From contig JAHWYA010000319.1 in NCBI GenBank assembly GCA_020028115.1, forward strand, positions 1 to 6,381: a stretch of DNA of 6,381 nt, given 5' to 3'. A program made the position numbers and the translations under genes. The notes beneath the pieces are model-generated. The model was not told where the DNA came from, did no database searches, and was given only the letters and a program-made list of their open reading frames with translations. This DNA is from Anaeromyxobacter sp. (GTDB lineage: Bacteria; Myxococcota; Myxococcia; Myxococcales; Anaeromyxobacteraceae). This document shows positions 1-6,381 of this stretch, piece by piece (the stretch's first letter is position 1; each line of letters opens with the position of its first letter).

Positions 1-1630
<1,630 letters not shown>

Positions 1631-1640
1631 GGGGAGCGGG

Positions 1641-1649
1641 AAACTAGCA
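1641..1649 (-). promoter_or_regulatory. Probable extended -10 promoter element for carB
   Basis: On the minus strand this reads TGCTAGTTT, fitting the extended -10 pattern TGnTAnnnT with hexamer TAGTTT. Only 10 nt separate the hexamer from the carB ATG, so transcription would start about 3-4 nt before the start codon. No Shine-Dalgarno lies in between (the spacer is CCCGCTCCCC). No good -35 is visible 16-18 bp upstream, which an extended -10 can tolerate. The same core occurs ahead of the neighbouring gene at 2213-2221. This is a motif-based prediction. Confidence 0.5.
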
Positions 1650-1755
1650 CACTTGTCTGGCGCGGAGACACGCTCGCCGCCCGGAAAAATCCCGAGCAAC
1701 GGCGGCAGCGAGGGACGGCGGGCGAGGCCGGCGGCGGGGCGGCGGAGAGCCCGGT

Positions 1756-2205
1756 TCAGGACGGCGGCCGGCTCGCCGCCTCCTTGTCGCGCGCGGTCTG
1801 GACCGCCTGCAGGAGCTTCTTGACCTTGGGAAACCGCTCGGCGAGGACGCCGACGACCTGCGCCGGAAACGCGACGACCGTGACCTCGGTGAGCGCCTCG
1901 AGCCGGGCCGCCCGGGCGCTGCCGAGCGCGCGCCCGACGCCGAACAGGGCGCCGCGCTCGAGCCGGTAGAGCTCGACGGGCCCCGCGGCGCCCTGGCCGA
2001 GGACGGTGGCGGACCCGTCGCGGACGATGAAGAAGACGTCGTCGCCCTCGTCGGAGATGAGCTCGCCGGCCGAGTACGTGACGAGCTGGGCCACCTGGAG
2101 CAGGTCGCGGCGCTCGTCGGGCTCGAGCGAGCGGAACAGGATGCTCGAGTCGACGAACGCGGTCGTGGCGAGGTCGCCAAAGGCTTCCCGCGGCACGCTG
2201 GCCAT
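1756..2205 (-). CDS. Small cyclic nucleotide-binding-fold (cNMP_binding, Crp-like) domain protein
   Basis: This is a 149-residue cytoplasmic protein made almost entirely of one cNMP-binding-type beta-roll. Residues 21-36 ([16 protein letters not shown]) form the lead-in helix. Residues 41-69 carry the typical strand pattern ([27 protein letters not shown]), and residues 82-113 hold the phosphate-binding-cassette region. In the cassette, [17 protein letters not shown] replaces the consensus FGE.AL....R.A.V.A. The arginine is present, but the glutamate that contacts the ribose 2'-OH is missing, so canonical cAMP binding is doubtful. There is no C-terminal helix-turn-helix, kinase or channel domain; the tail (124-149) is a short basic helix, so it is not a Crp-type DNA binder. 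The ATG at 2205 is chosen because an extended -10 sits 7 nt ahead and no ribosome-binding site is seen; an in-frame ATG 33 bp upstream (2238) would add [11 protein letters not shown]. It lies 125 bp upstream of carB on the same strand. Partner and function are unknown. Confidence 0.85.
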   Translation of the reverse strand: MASVPREAFGDLATTAFVDSSILFRSLEPDERRDLLQVAQLVTYSAGELISDEGDDVFFIVRDGSATVLGQGAAGPVELYRLERGALFGVGRALGSARAARLEALTEVTVVAFPAQVVGVLAERFPKVKKLLQAVQTARDKEAASRPPS

Positions 2206-2212
2206 GGCGTCG

Positions 2213-2221
2213 AAGCTAGCA
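2213..2221 (-). promoter_or_regulatory. Probable extended -10 promoter element for the cNMP-binding-fold gene
   Basis: On the minus strand this reads TGCTAGCTT (extended -10, hexamer TAGCTT). A weak -35 (TTCATG, three of six matches to TTGACA) lies 17 bp upstream at 2236-2241, overlapping the start codon of the divergent gene. The hexamer ends 7 nt before the ATG at 2205, so the predicted transcript would begin at or within a base or two of the start codon and be leaderless. The core GCTAGC (2215-2220) is palindromic and could also serve as a -10 (TAGCAT, 2217-2222) for the plus-strand gene. Prediction only. Confidence 0.45.
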
Positions 2222-2236
2222 TACGCTCCCCGGGCC

Positions 2237-2842
2237 ATGAACGGCCTCGCGCTCGCCACGGCGCTCGCGCTCGCGCAGGCGCCGGCGACCGAGCCCGCCA
2301 CCGGACCCACCCCGGATGCCGCCGCACCCGCACGCGCGGCGGTCGATCCGGCGCCGGCGACGACGGTGAGGCGCAGGCGCGCCGTGACGCCGGCCGATCC
2401 GCTCGCGTCCACGACCACGACCACGTCCACGACCAGGTCCACGTCGACGCAGGCCAAGCCGCTGGCGGAGCGCGAGGACGCGGAGCGCACCGCGCGCGCC
2501 TTCCTCGAGGCCCTCGTGCGCGGCGACGCCGACGCGCTCGCGCGCGCGTCCGCCGAGCGCTTCAGCTTCGACGGCGACGTGCAGACCGGGCGCGACGCGA
2601 TCCGCAGGACCTGGCGCGCCCTCCTCGTCGAGCGGGACGCGGCGACGCCGGCCGCCGTCGGCGCCGTGGAGGTCCTGCCCGCGGCGGACGCCGCGGCGCG
2701 CCACGGCAAGCCGCCCGCCCGGATCGCCCCGCTCGTGCGGCCGGGAGTCCTCGTCGCGGTCGCGAGCGTCGGAGGGAGGACGGTCGTCGTCTTCCTCGCC
2801 CGCGAGGGGGGCCGGATGGCCGTCCTCGGGCTGCACGACTGA
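2237..2842 (+). CDS. Putative exported protein with C-terminal NTF2/SnoaL-like domain
   Basis: This is a 201-residue protein. The N-terminus (residues 1-17, MNGLALATALALAQAPA) is a short hydrophobic Ala/Leu stretch ending in small residues, consistent with a signal peptide. It lacks basic residues unless an earlier in-frame ATG at 2204 is used, which adds [11 protein letters not shown] and a proper basic n-region. A Pro/Ala-rich and then Thr/Ser-rich linker follows (about 18-75, with RRRR at 45-48). From about residue 78 (EREDAERTARAFLEALVRGD) the pattern resembles the NTF2/SnoaL fold: a first helix, a short F-x-F-D-G strand near 109-113, a G-R-D-A-I-R-x-x-W helix at 118-126, then terminal strands VAVASV, TVVVFLAREG and MAVLGLHD. 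The fold call is by eye. Such domains can be enzymes or plain scaffolds, and no catalytic residues can be assigned. No Shine-Dalgarno is seen at either start. Substrate and role are unknown. Confidence 0.7.
   Translation: MNGLALATALALAQAPATEPATGPTPDAAAPARAAVDPAPATTVRRRRAVTPADPLASTTTTTSTTRSTSTQAKPLAEREDAERTARAFLEALVRGDADALARASAERFSFDGDVQTGRDAIRRTWRALLVERDAATPAAVGAVEVLPAADAAARHGKPPARIAPLVRPGVLVAVASVGGRTVVVFLAREGGRMAVLGLHD
2408..2449 (+). repeat. Imperfect hexanucleotide repeat encoding a Thr/Ser-rich linker
   Basis: The tract is built from alternating ACG with ACC or TCC codons (one AGG interrupts) and encodes residues 58-71, S-T5-S-T2-R-S-T-S-T. It lies between the exported N-terminus and the NTF2-like domain. 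The low-complexity tract looks like a slippage-prone, flexible and possibly glycosylatable linker. The hexamer period keeps the frame, so copy-number changes would alter linker length without breaking the gene. Confidence 0.7.
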
Positions 2843-2846
2843 CCGC

Positions 2847-3503
2847 CTACTGCGCGGCGGCCGCGCCCTTCAGGATCTTGATCTCGATCCGCCGGTTCGC
2901 CGCGCGCCCCTCGGGCGTGTCGTTCGGGCCGCGCGGGCGGACGTCGCCGTAGCCGACGACCTGGAGCCTGCGCGGGTCGAGGCCGCTCGACATGAGGAGC
3001 CGCACCACCCGCTGCGCGCGCGCCGCCGACAGGTGCCAGTTCGACGAGAACCGGCCGCCGCGCACCGGGACCGCGTCGGTGTGCCCCTCGATCCGGACGG
3101 CGTTCGGCAGCTTCCCGAGGATCCCGGCGACCCGCTCGAGCGCGCCTCGGGCGCCGTCGGAGAGGGCGTCGTCCCCGGACCCGAACGTCACCTCCGACGA
3201 GAGGCCGACCGTCACCTCCGTCTCGGTGTTCTCGACGAAGGCCTGGTCCTTCTGGAACTGCGCCGCGATCTCGCGGGCCGCGGCCTCGAGGTCCTCGCGC
3301 GGGCGCTCCCGGCGGACGCGGTTGTCGGAGACGGTGTTGAGCTCGTCCACGAGCTGCTGCTGGCGGTCGTCGGACAGGACGCTGAACGAGTACATCAGCA
3401 GGAAGAACGACAGCAGCAGCGTCACCATGTCCGAGTAGGTGATGAGCCAGAAGGCCGAGATGTCCTCGTCCTCCTCCTTCTTCTTGCGGGAGAGCCGGAT
3501 CAC
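2847..3503 (-). CDS. motB: Flagellar-type stator protein MotB (membrane anchor plus OmpA-like peptidoglycan-binding domain)
   Basis: MotB pairs with MotA in the inner membrane to form the ion-conducting stator and fixes it to peptidoglycan. Of 218 residues, 1-14 form a charged cytoplasmic tail (RKKKEEDED). Residues 18-41 are the single membrane helix, FWLITYSDMVTLLLSFFLLM followed by YSFS, with the ion-binding aspartate at D25. Residues 45-95 are a short plug/linker. Residues about 97-212 form the OmpA/MotB domain, with IEGHTDAVPV (138-147), SSNWHLSAARAQRVV, VVGYGDVRP, and N203-R204-R205-I206-E207. It is compact compared with E. coli MotB (308 residues), mainly in the linker. The start is GTG at 3503, with purine-rich GGGG and GAGG just upstream and only 3 nt after the stop of the preceding gene, implying translational coupling. 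The TAG stop at 2847 is 4 bp from the convergent gene's stop. Confidence 0.93.
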   Translation of the reverse strand: MIRLSRKKKEEDEDISAFWLITYSDMVTLLLSFFLLMYSFSVLSDDRQQQLVDELNTVSDNRVRRERPREDLEAAAREIAAQFQKDQAFVENTETEVTVGLSSEVTFGSGDDALSDGARGALERVAGILGKLPNAVRIEGHTDAVPVRGGRFSSNWHLSAARAQRVVRLLMSSGLDPRRLQVVGYGDVRPRGPNDTPEGRAANRRIEIKILKGAAAAQ

Positions 3504-3506
3504 GCC

Positions 3507-3887
3507 TCAGCCCCCCAGCACCACGATCTCGACGCGCCGGTTCGCGGCGCGCCGCTCGGCGCCGTCGTTCGGCGCGAGGGGGCGGAACTCCGCGTAGCCC
3601 GCGACCGAGAGCCGATCGTGCGCGATGCCGTGCTCCTCGAGGTAGCGCGTCACCGAGATGGCGCGCGCGGTCGAGAGCTCCCAGTTCGACGGGAACTGCG
3701 CGCTGTGGATCGCGACGTCGTCCGTGTGCCCCTCGACGCGGAGCCGGCTCGGCGCGCGCGCGAGCAGCGGGGCGAGCCCGGCGAGGACGCGCCCCGCGGC
3801 GGGCGTGAGCGCCGCCTGCCCCTCCGCGAAGAGGATGGCGCTCTTCATGCGGATGACGAGCCGATCGGCGGCGCGGTCGATCGACAT
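3507..3887 (-). CDS. OmpA/MotB-type peptidoglycan-binding domain protein lacking the membrane segment (MotB paralog, possibly 5'-truncated)
   Basis: The 126-residue product starts directly at the beginning of the MotB periplasmic domain: DRLVIRMKSAILFAEGQAAL (8-27), VEGHTDDVAIHSAQFPSNWE (51-70), LSTARA, SVAGYAEFRPLAPND (94-108) and ANRRVEIVVLGG. The peptidoglycan-contact residues H54-T55-D56, N116, R117 and R118 are all present. No signal peptide, transmembrane helix or ion-binding aspartate is encoded. Only 58 bp separate it from motA, and the in-frame sequence before the ATG at 3887 is shadow sequence without start codons, so a normal MotB N-terminus cannot fit. A GGGAGGA motif lies at 3915-3921, far too distant (27 nt) from the ATG to drive it and possibly the ribosome-binding site of a lost longer motB. 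The domain is intact with good codon use, so it is either a recently truncated duplicate or a protein used without its own anchor. Without export it would sit in the cytoplasm. Confidence 0.8.
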   Translation of the reverse strand: MSIDRAADRLVIRMKSAILFAEGQAALTPAAGRVLAGLAPLLARAPSRLRVEGHTDDVAIHSAQFPSNWELSTARAISVTRYLEEHGIAHDRLSVAGYAEFRPLAPNDGAERRAANRRVEIVVLGG

Positions 3888-3945
3888 CGTGTCGTCTGCA
3901 GCGGGTTCGAGTCGTCCTCCCGCGCCGCCCGGTGACGCGGGCCTC

Positions 3946-4695
3946 TCACCCGCGCGTCCCCGCGAAGACGTCGAGCGTCTCCCGGACGTGCTCGGGGTTC
4001 TGCCCGATCCGGATCCCGAGCAGGCCGGCGATGATCTGGTCGCGCTGCAGCCGCTCGTCGAGGTCCAGGGTGCGGACCTTGCCGGCGAGCGGGAGGAACA
4101 GGAGGCCGGCGAGGAGCACGCCGTAGAAGGTCGCCATGAGCGCGACCGACATGCCCTTGCCGATCGCGGCCGGGTCGGTGAGCCCCTTCAGCATCTGGAT
4201 GAGGCCGATGAGCGTGCCGACGAGGCCGAACATCGGGGAGTAGGTGCCCATCAGGCGGAACATGCGCTCGGCCGCCACGCGCTTCTCGGAGAGGATCTCC
4301 GACTCGAGCCGCATGAGCTCCTCGATCCGCTCCGGCGCGACGCCGTCGGCCACGAGCTGGAGCCCCTTCAGCAGGAAGGGGTCCCGCGTCGCGACCGCGC
4401 GCGGGTCGATCGACGCGACGCCGCGCGCCTTCGCGAGCCGCGCGAGCTGGACGAGCTCGCCCGCAAGCTGGCGCGAGGTCGGGCTGCCGGTCAGGAAGAT
4501 CCGCTTCATCGCCGACGCGGCGTGCACGCCGGTGATGCGCGACGAGGACAGCGTCGTCGCGGCGAAGGTGCCGCCGACCGCGATCAGGAGCGCCACGACG
4601 TTCGTGAAGATCGACGAGTCGCCACCCTTCGCGAGGACGGCCCAGTAGACGATCGAGACCCCCATGATGAGGCCGATGTAGGTCGTCGTTCTCAC
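3946..4695 (-). CDS. motA: Flagellar-type stator protein MotA (MotA/PomA family proton or sodium channel subunit)
   Basis: MotA is the inner-membrane stator subunit that couples ion flow to torque on the rotor protein FliG. The 249-residue length is normal for the PomA/MotA family. Two N-terminal helices are visible (about 6-22 and 31-49). A large cytoplasmic loop (about 55-145) carries the conserved LARLAKARG segment at 84-92. TM3 (about 146-168) contains TYSPMFGLVGTLIGLIQML with conserved P154. TM4 (about 182-205) contains MSVALMATFYGVLLAGLLFL with conserved P202, matching P173 and P222 of E. coli MotA. T161 in TM3 and T189 in TM4 align with PomA T158 and T186. The start is GTG at 4695, with GAGGGA (4701-4706) 5 nt upstream. 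It sits 28 bp after the TPR gene and just ahead of the two OmpA-domain genes. Confidence 0.94.
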   Translation of the reverse strand: MRTTTYIGLIMGVSIVYWAVLAKGGDSSIFTNVVALLIAVGGTFAATTLSSSRITGVHAASAMKRIFLTGSPTSRQLAGELVQLARLAKARGVASIDPRAVATRDPFLLKGLQLVADGVAPERIEELMRLESEILSEKRVAAERMFRLMGTYSPMFGLVGTLIGLIQMLKGLTDPAAIGKGMSVALMATFYGVLLAGLLFLPLAGKVRTLDLDERLQRDQIIAGLLGIRIGQNPEHVRETLDVFAGTRG

Positions 4696-4700
4696 GGTCG

Positions 4701-4706
4701 TCCCTC
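4701..4706 (-). promoter_or_regulatory. Ribosome-binding site for motA (supports GTG start)
   Basis: The minus strand reads GAGGGA followed by the 5-nt spacer CGACC and then GTG. This good Shine-Dalgarno match fixes the unusual GTG start at 4695. It contrasts with the carB and cNMP-fold genes, which have none. Confidence 0.7.
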
Positions 4707-4723
4707 GCCCGCGCGGCGGGCCG

Positions 4724-5599
4724 TCACGGGGTCTGGCTCTGGCGCCGCTGCTTGCGCCCGTGCTCCTTGAGCGCCTCCGCGACCGCCTTGTTGTTCGGAT
4801 CGAGCTCGAGCGCGCGCCGCCAGGCCGTCACGGCGGGCTCCTTCTGGTCGAACAGGAAGTAGATCGACCCGAGGAACGCGTGGGCGACGGCGAAGTCCGG
4901 GAGCGCCTGCGCGGCGCCGCGGACGCGCTCGAGCGCGCCGAAGTTGTCGCCGTCGAGGTAGGCGACGAGGCCGAGCGCCAGGTCGCGGTAGCCGTCGAGC
5001 TTCATCGCGAGCGCCTTCTTCACCGCGCCCGACCGGATGGCCGCCGCGCGGCGGTCGACGAGCGGACGCTCGACGCCGGGGATCGGGCTCCCCAGCCCCT
5101 CCGCCTCGGCGGCCGCCCGCTCGACGAAGAAGAGCCGGCGCTCCTCCCAGGTGACCGCCGAGAGGTAGGCCTCGCGCGCCTCCTCCATCGGGCCGCCGAC
5201 GAGCTTCTTGAGCTGCGCCTTCATCGACTCGGGGTTGAGGCCGCCCTCGGTGTCGTAGAAGGTGCGGACGAGGTCCATCAGCGACCTCGCCATCATGTCG
5301 CCGAGCATGAGCTGCTCGTTGCGCTTGTCGAGCGCGTCCCAGGAGAGCTTGAGCTGGGCGCCGCCGGGTCCGTCCCAGGGGAGCTTCACCCCGCCGTCCC
5401 GGGCGGCGGTGGTCTGCGTGAGCGACAGGAACCCCATCACCTCCGCGTCCGCCTCGACCGCGGGCGGCGGCGGCACCAGGGCCGGCGCGGCCGGCTGGGC
5501 CTGCGCAGCGGGAGCGGGCTGCTTCGGGGCCGCCTTCGCGGCCGCCGGCTTGGGCGCGGCGGCGAGCGTGGCGGCGAGTACGAGTCCAAACGCGATCAA
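4724..5599 (-). CDS. Exported TPR-repeat protein of the motility operon
   Basis: This is a 291-residue protein of unknown specific function. Residues 1-15 (IAFGLVLAATLAAA after the start) form a hydrophobic signal-peptide core. Residues 16-50 are Ala/Pro/Lys-rich and disordered. Residues 75-190 are mainly charged helices without a family I recognise. Residues about 204-268 hold two TPR-like units, the second being canonical (AHAFLGSIYFLFDQ, then AVTAWRRALELDPNN). The tail is basic (KEHGRKQRRQSQ). The start is TTG at 5599, with GAGG at 5605-5608 spaced 5 nt away. The preceding ATG at 5610 overlaps the fliG-like stop but reads only M-R-F-A before a TGA. A single extra base would join it to give a better signal peptide (MRFA followed by LIAFGLVLAATL). 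Position between a rotor gene and a stator pair suggests a periplasmic scaffold or assembly factor, but that is inference. Confidence 0.85.
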   Translation of the reverse strand: MIAFGLVLAATLAAAPKPAAAKAAPKQPAPAAQAQPAAPALVPPPPAVEADAEVMGFLSLTQTTAARDGGVKLPWDGPGGAQLKLSWDALDKRNEQLMLGDMMARSLMDLVRTFYDTEGGLNPESMKAQLKKLVGGPMEEAREAYLSAVTWEERRLFFVERAAAEAEGLGSPIPGVERPLVDRRAAAIRSGAVKKALAMKLDGYRDLALGLVAYLDGDNFGALERVRGAAQALPDFAVAHAFLGSIYFLFDQKEPAVTAWRRALELDPNNKAVAEALKEHGRKQRRQSQTP

Positions 5600-5612
5600 G
5601 CGAACCTCATCA
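5596..5612 (-). promoter_or_regulatory. Overlapping stop / mini-ORF / TTG start junction with Shine-Dalgarno
   Basis: On the minus strand the junction reads TGATGAGGTTCGCTTGA. The fliG-like stop TGA (5610-5612) overlaps an ATG (5608-5610). That ATG opens a four-codon ORF, M-R-F-A, ending in TGA (5596-5598), and this TGA overlaps the TTG start (5597-5599) of the TPR gene. GAGG (5605-5608) is well placed as a Shine-Dalgarno for the TTG. The arrangement supports translational coupling, or marks a frameshifted former start. Confidence 0.6.
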
Positions 5613-6381
5613 GGCGGCTTCGTCGGTGATGGCGGCGGCGGCGTCGCGCAGCGCGAGCTCGCCGCGCTGCTGGACGGCGCGCATCGCCAGCTCGACCTGG
5701 CGGCGGGCGTCCTCGATCTGCTGCGGCTGGCGGTCCTGCGCCGCCGCGAACTCGGCCTCGAGGATGGAGCGGAGCCGGTCCGAGACCGCGCCGAGCACGG
5801 CGGCCCGCACGTGCTCCGCGTCGGAGAGCGCGGTCGCCATGGTGGCGGGATCGACCCCGGCGACGACCTGCCGGAGCGCGGCGTCGGTGAGGCGCGGGAG
5901 GTCCTCGAACAGCAGCAGCGCCGCCCGCGCGGCGCGCGCGAGCTCGGGATCGCGCGCGGCGATCCCGCCCAGCACCTCGCTGCGGACGCTCGCGGGCGCC
6001 TGCGAGAGGAACTCGGCGAGCCGCGCCGGGCCGCCCAGGGGCACCCGGCTCCGGATCCGCTGCAGCGCCTGCGCCGCGACCGCCTCCATCTGGGCGAGCT
6101 GCTCGCGGGGGAGCACCTTCGCGGTGGCGAGCCCGAGCCCGAGCTCGAGGCGGCGCTGGGGCGGCACGACCTCGTCTAGGAGCTTCGCGCCCTCGAGATC
6201 GAGCCCGACGAGGTCGACGACGGCGAGCGCGGTGTAGGGGTCCACCTCGGCGACGATCTGCACGAGCTCGCGGGAGGTCGCGCCGGCGAGCGCCTTGAAC
6301 GCGCCGGTCTCCTCGCGCCTGCGGGTCAGGGCGGCGGCGGCCGCGGCAGCCGCCTCCGCGGCCCGCGCGGAGGCTCGCCGG
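5610..6381 (-). CDS. FliG-like flagellar motor switch (rotor) protein, C-terminal part (partial, runs off right edge)
   Basis: FliG forms the rotor face that interacts with MotA and links the C-ring to the MS-ring. The frame is open to the right edge, giving 256 residues (numbered here from the edge). Residues 1-24 are a helical Ala/Arg-rich stretch with A10-A17. Residues about 28-110 match FliG middle-domain helices, but the EHPQ motif reads VDPY (46-49). The hydrophobic GG segment is PLGGPARLAEFL (114-125). Residues 144-250 match FliG_C: DPELARAARAALLLFEDL, DAALRQVVAGVD, then IEDARRQVELAMRAVQQRGE. Against E. coli torque residues, K264 becomes S186, R281 is kept (R202), D288 becomes A209, D289 is a conservative E210, and R297 becomes Q or a shifted R. 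It is therefore a divergent paralog or a fast-evolving FliG. The start is outside the window. It is probably the promoter-proximal visible gene of the operon with the TPR protein and motAB. Confidence 0.8.
   Translation of the reverse strand, partial: RRASARAAEAAAAAAAALTRRREETGAFKALAGATSRELVQIVAEVDPYTALAVVDLVGLDLEGAKLLDEVVPPQRRLELGLGLATAKVLPREQLAQMEAVAAQALQRIRSRVPLGGPARLAEFLSQAPASVRSEVLGGIAARDPELARAARAALLLFEDLPRLTDAALRQVVAGVDPATMATALSDAEHVRAAVLGAVSDRLRSILEAEFAAAQDRQPQQIEDARRQVELAMRAVQQRGELALRDAAAAITDEAA

Noticed and set aside
1681..1736. Possible intrinsic terminator after the cNMP-fold gene (minus strand, T-run at 1685-1689, ATTTTT core)
   Set aside because: Only short, imperfect stems (CTCGCC with GGCGAG; GGA with TCC) can be drawn, and the T-run is not placed just after a good hairpin. 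It may simply be an AT-rich stretch upstream of the carB promoter.
2206..2709. Long N-terminal extension of the cNMP-fold frame (minus strand, start at 2709)
   Set aside because: The extension is low-complexity Ala/Arg/Ser sequence antisense to the NTF2-like gene. The family fold begins only after the ATG at 2205, which has its own promoter-like element.
2216..2836. Minus-strand open frame of 206 codons opposite the NTF2-like gene
   Set aside because: It has Arg/Gly/Glu-rich shadow composition and no motifs, while the plus-strand frame has an exported N-terminus and a recognisable fold pattern. Some doubt remains because the plus-strand gene is itself only a fold-level match.
2860..3740. Similar DNA stretches near the 3' ends of the two OmpA-domain genes as a possible direct repeat
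   Set aside because: The similarity follows the shared protein motifs (NRR.EI, SNW.LS.AR, GHTD) and codon bias. It reflects paralogous domains, not a separate mobile or recombinational repeat.
3658..4770. Plus-strand open frames opposite motA, the OmpA-domain gene and the TPR gene (also 3033-3935, 4760-5629 and 5262-6179)
   Set aside because: All are Arg/Glu/His-rich antisense shadows of clearly identified minus-strand genes.

Overview
The window is very GC-rich, with strong G/C preference at third codon positions. Its gene content fits a Myxococcota bacterium, most likely Anaeromyxobacter-like. That assignment is inferred from base composition, promoter style and gene families, not from a database search. 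Both ends are cut inside genes.

Left part (1-2205, minus strand): the N-terminal 543 residues of carbamoyl-phosphate synthase large subunit (carB), running off the left edge. It is preceded by a small single-domain cyclic-nucleotide-binding-fold protein (1756-2205). Both start codons lack a Shine-Dalgarno sequence. Both have a nearly identical extended -10 element (TGCTAGTTT or TGCTAGCTT) 7-10 nt ahead, suggesting leaderless or near-leaderless transcripts.

Middle (2237-2842, plus strand): one divergently oriented gene for a small secreted protein. It has a Thr/Ser-rich linker and a C-terminal NTF2/SnoaL-like domain. Its start lies 31 bp from the start of the cyclic-nucleotide-binding gene, and its stop is 4 bp from the convergent motB stop.

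Right part (2847-6381, minus strand): a tightly packed five-gene motility operon. In transcription order it encodes a FliG-like rotor protein (partial at the right edge), an exported TPR protein, MotA, a lone OmpA/MotB peptidoglycan-binding domain, and a full MotB. MotA and MotB would form an ion-driven stator anchored to peptidoglycan. The FliG-like protein would be its rotor partner. The TPR protein could be a periplasmic accessory.

Three things are unusual in this operon. The FliG-like protein has lost most of the classical torque-generating charged residues. There is a MotB paralog without a membrane segment between motA and motB. The TPR gene appears to start at TTG, directly after a four-codon ATG mini-ORF that looks like the out-of-frame remnant of its original start. 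The set looks like a diverged, dedicated rotor-stator module rather than a textbook flagellar motor, but only part of the locus is visible.
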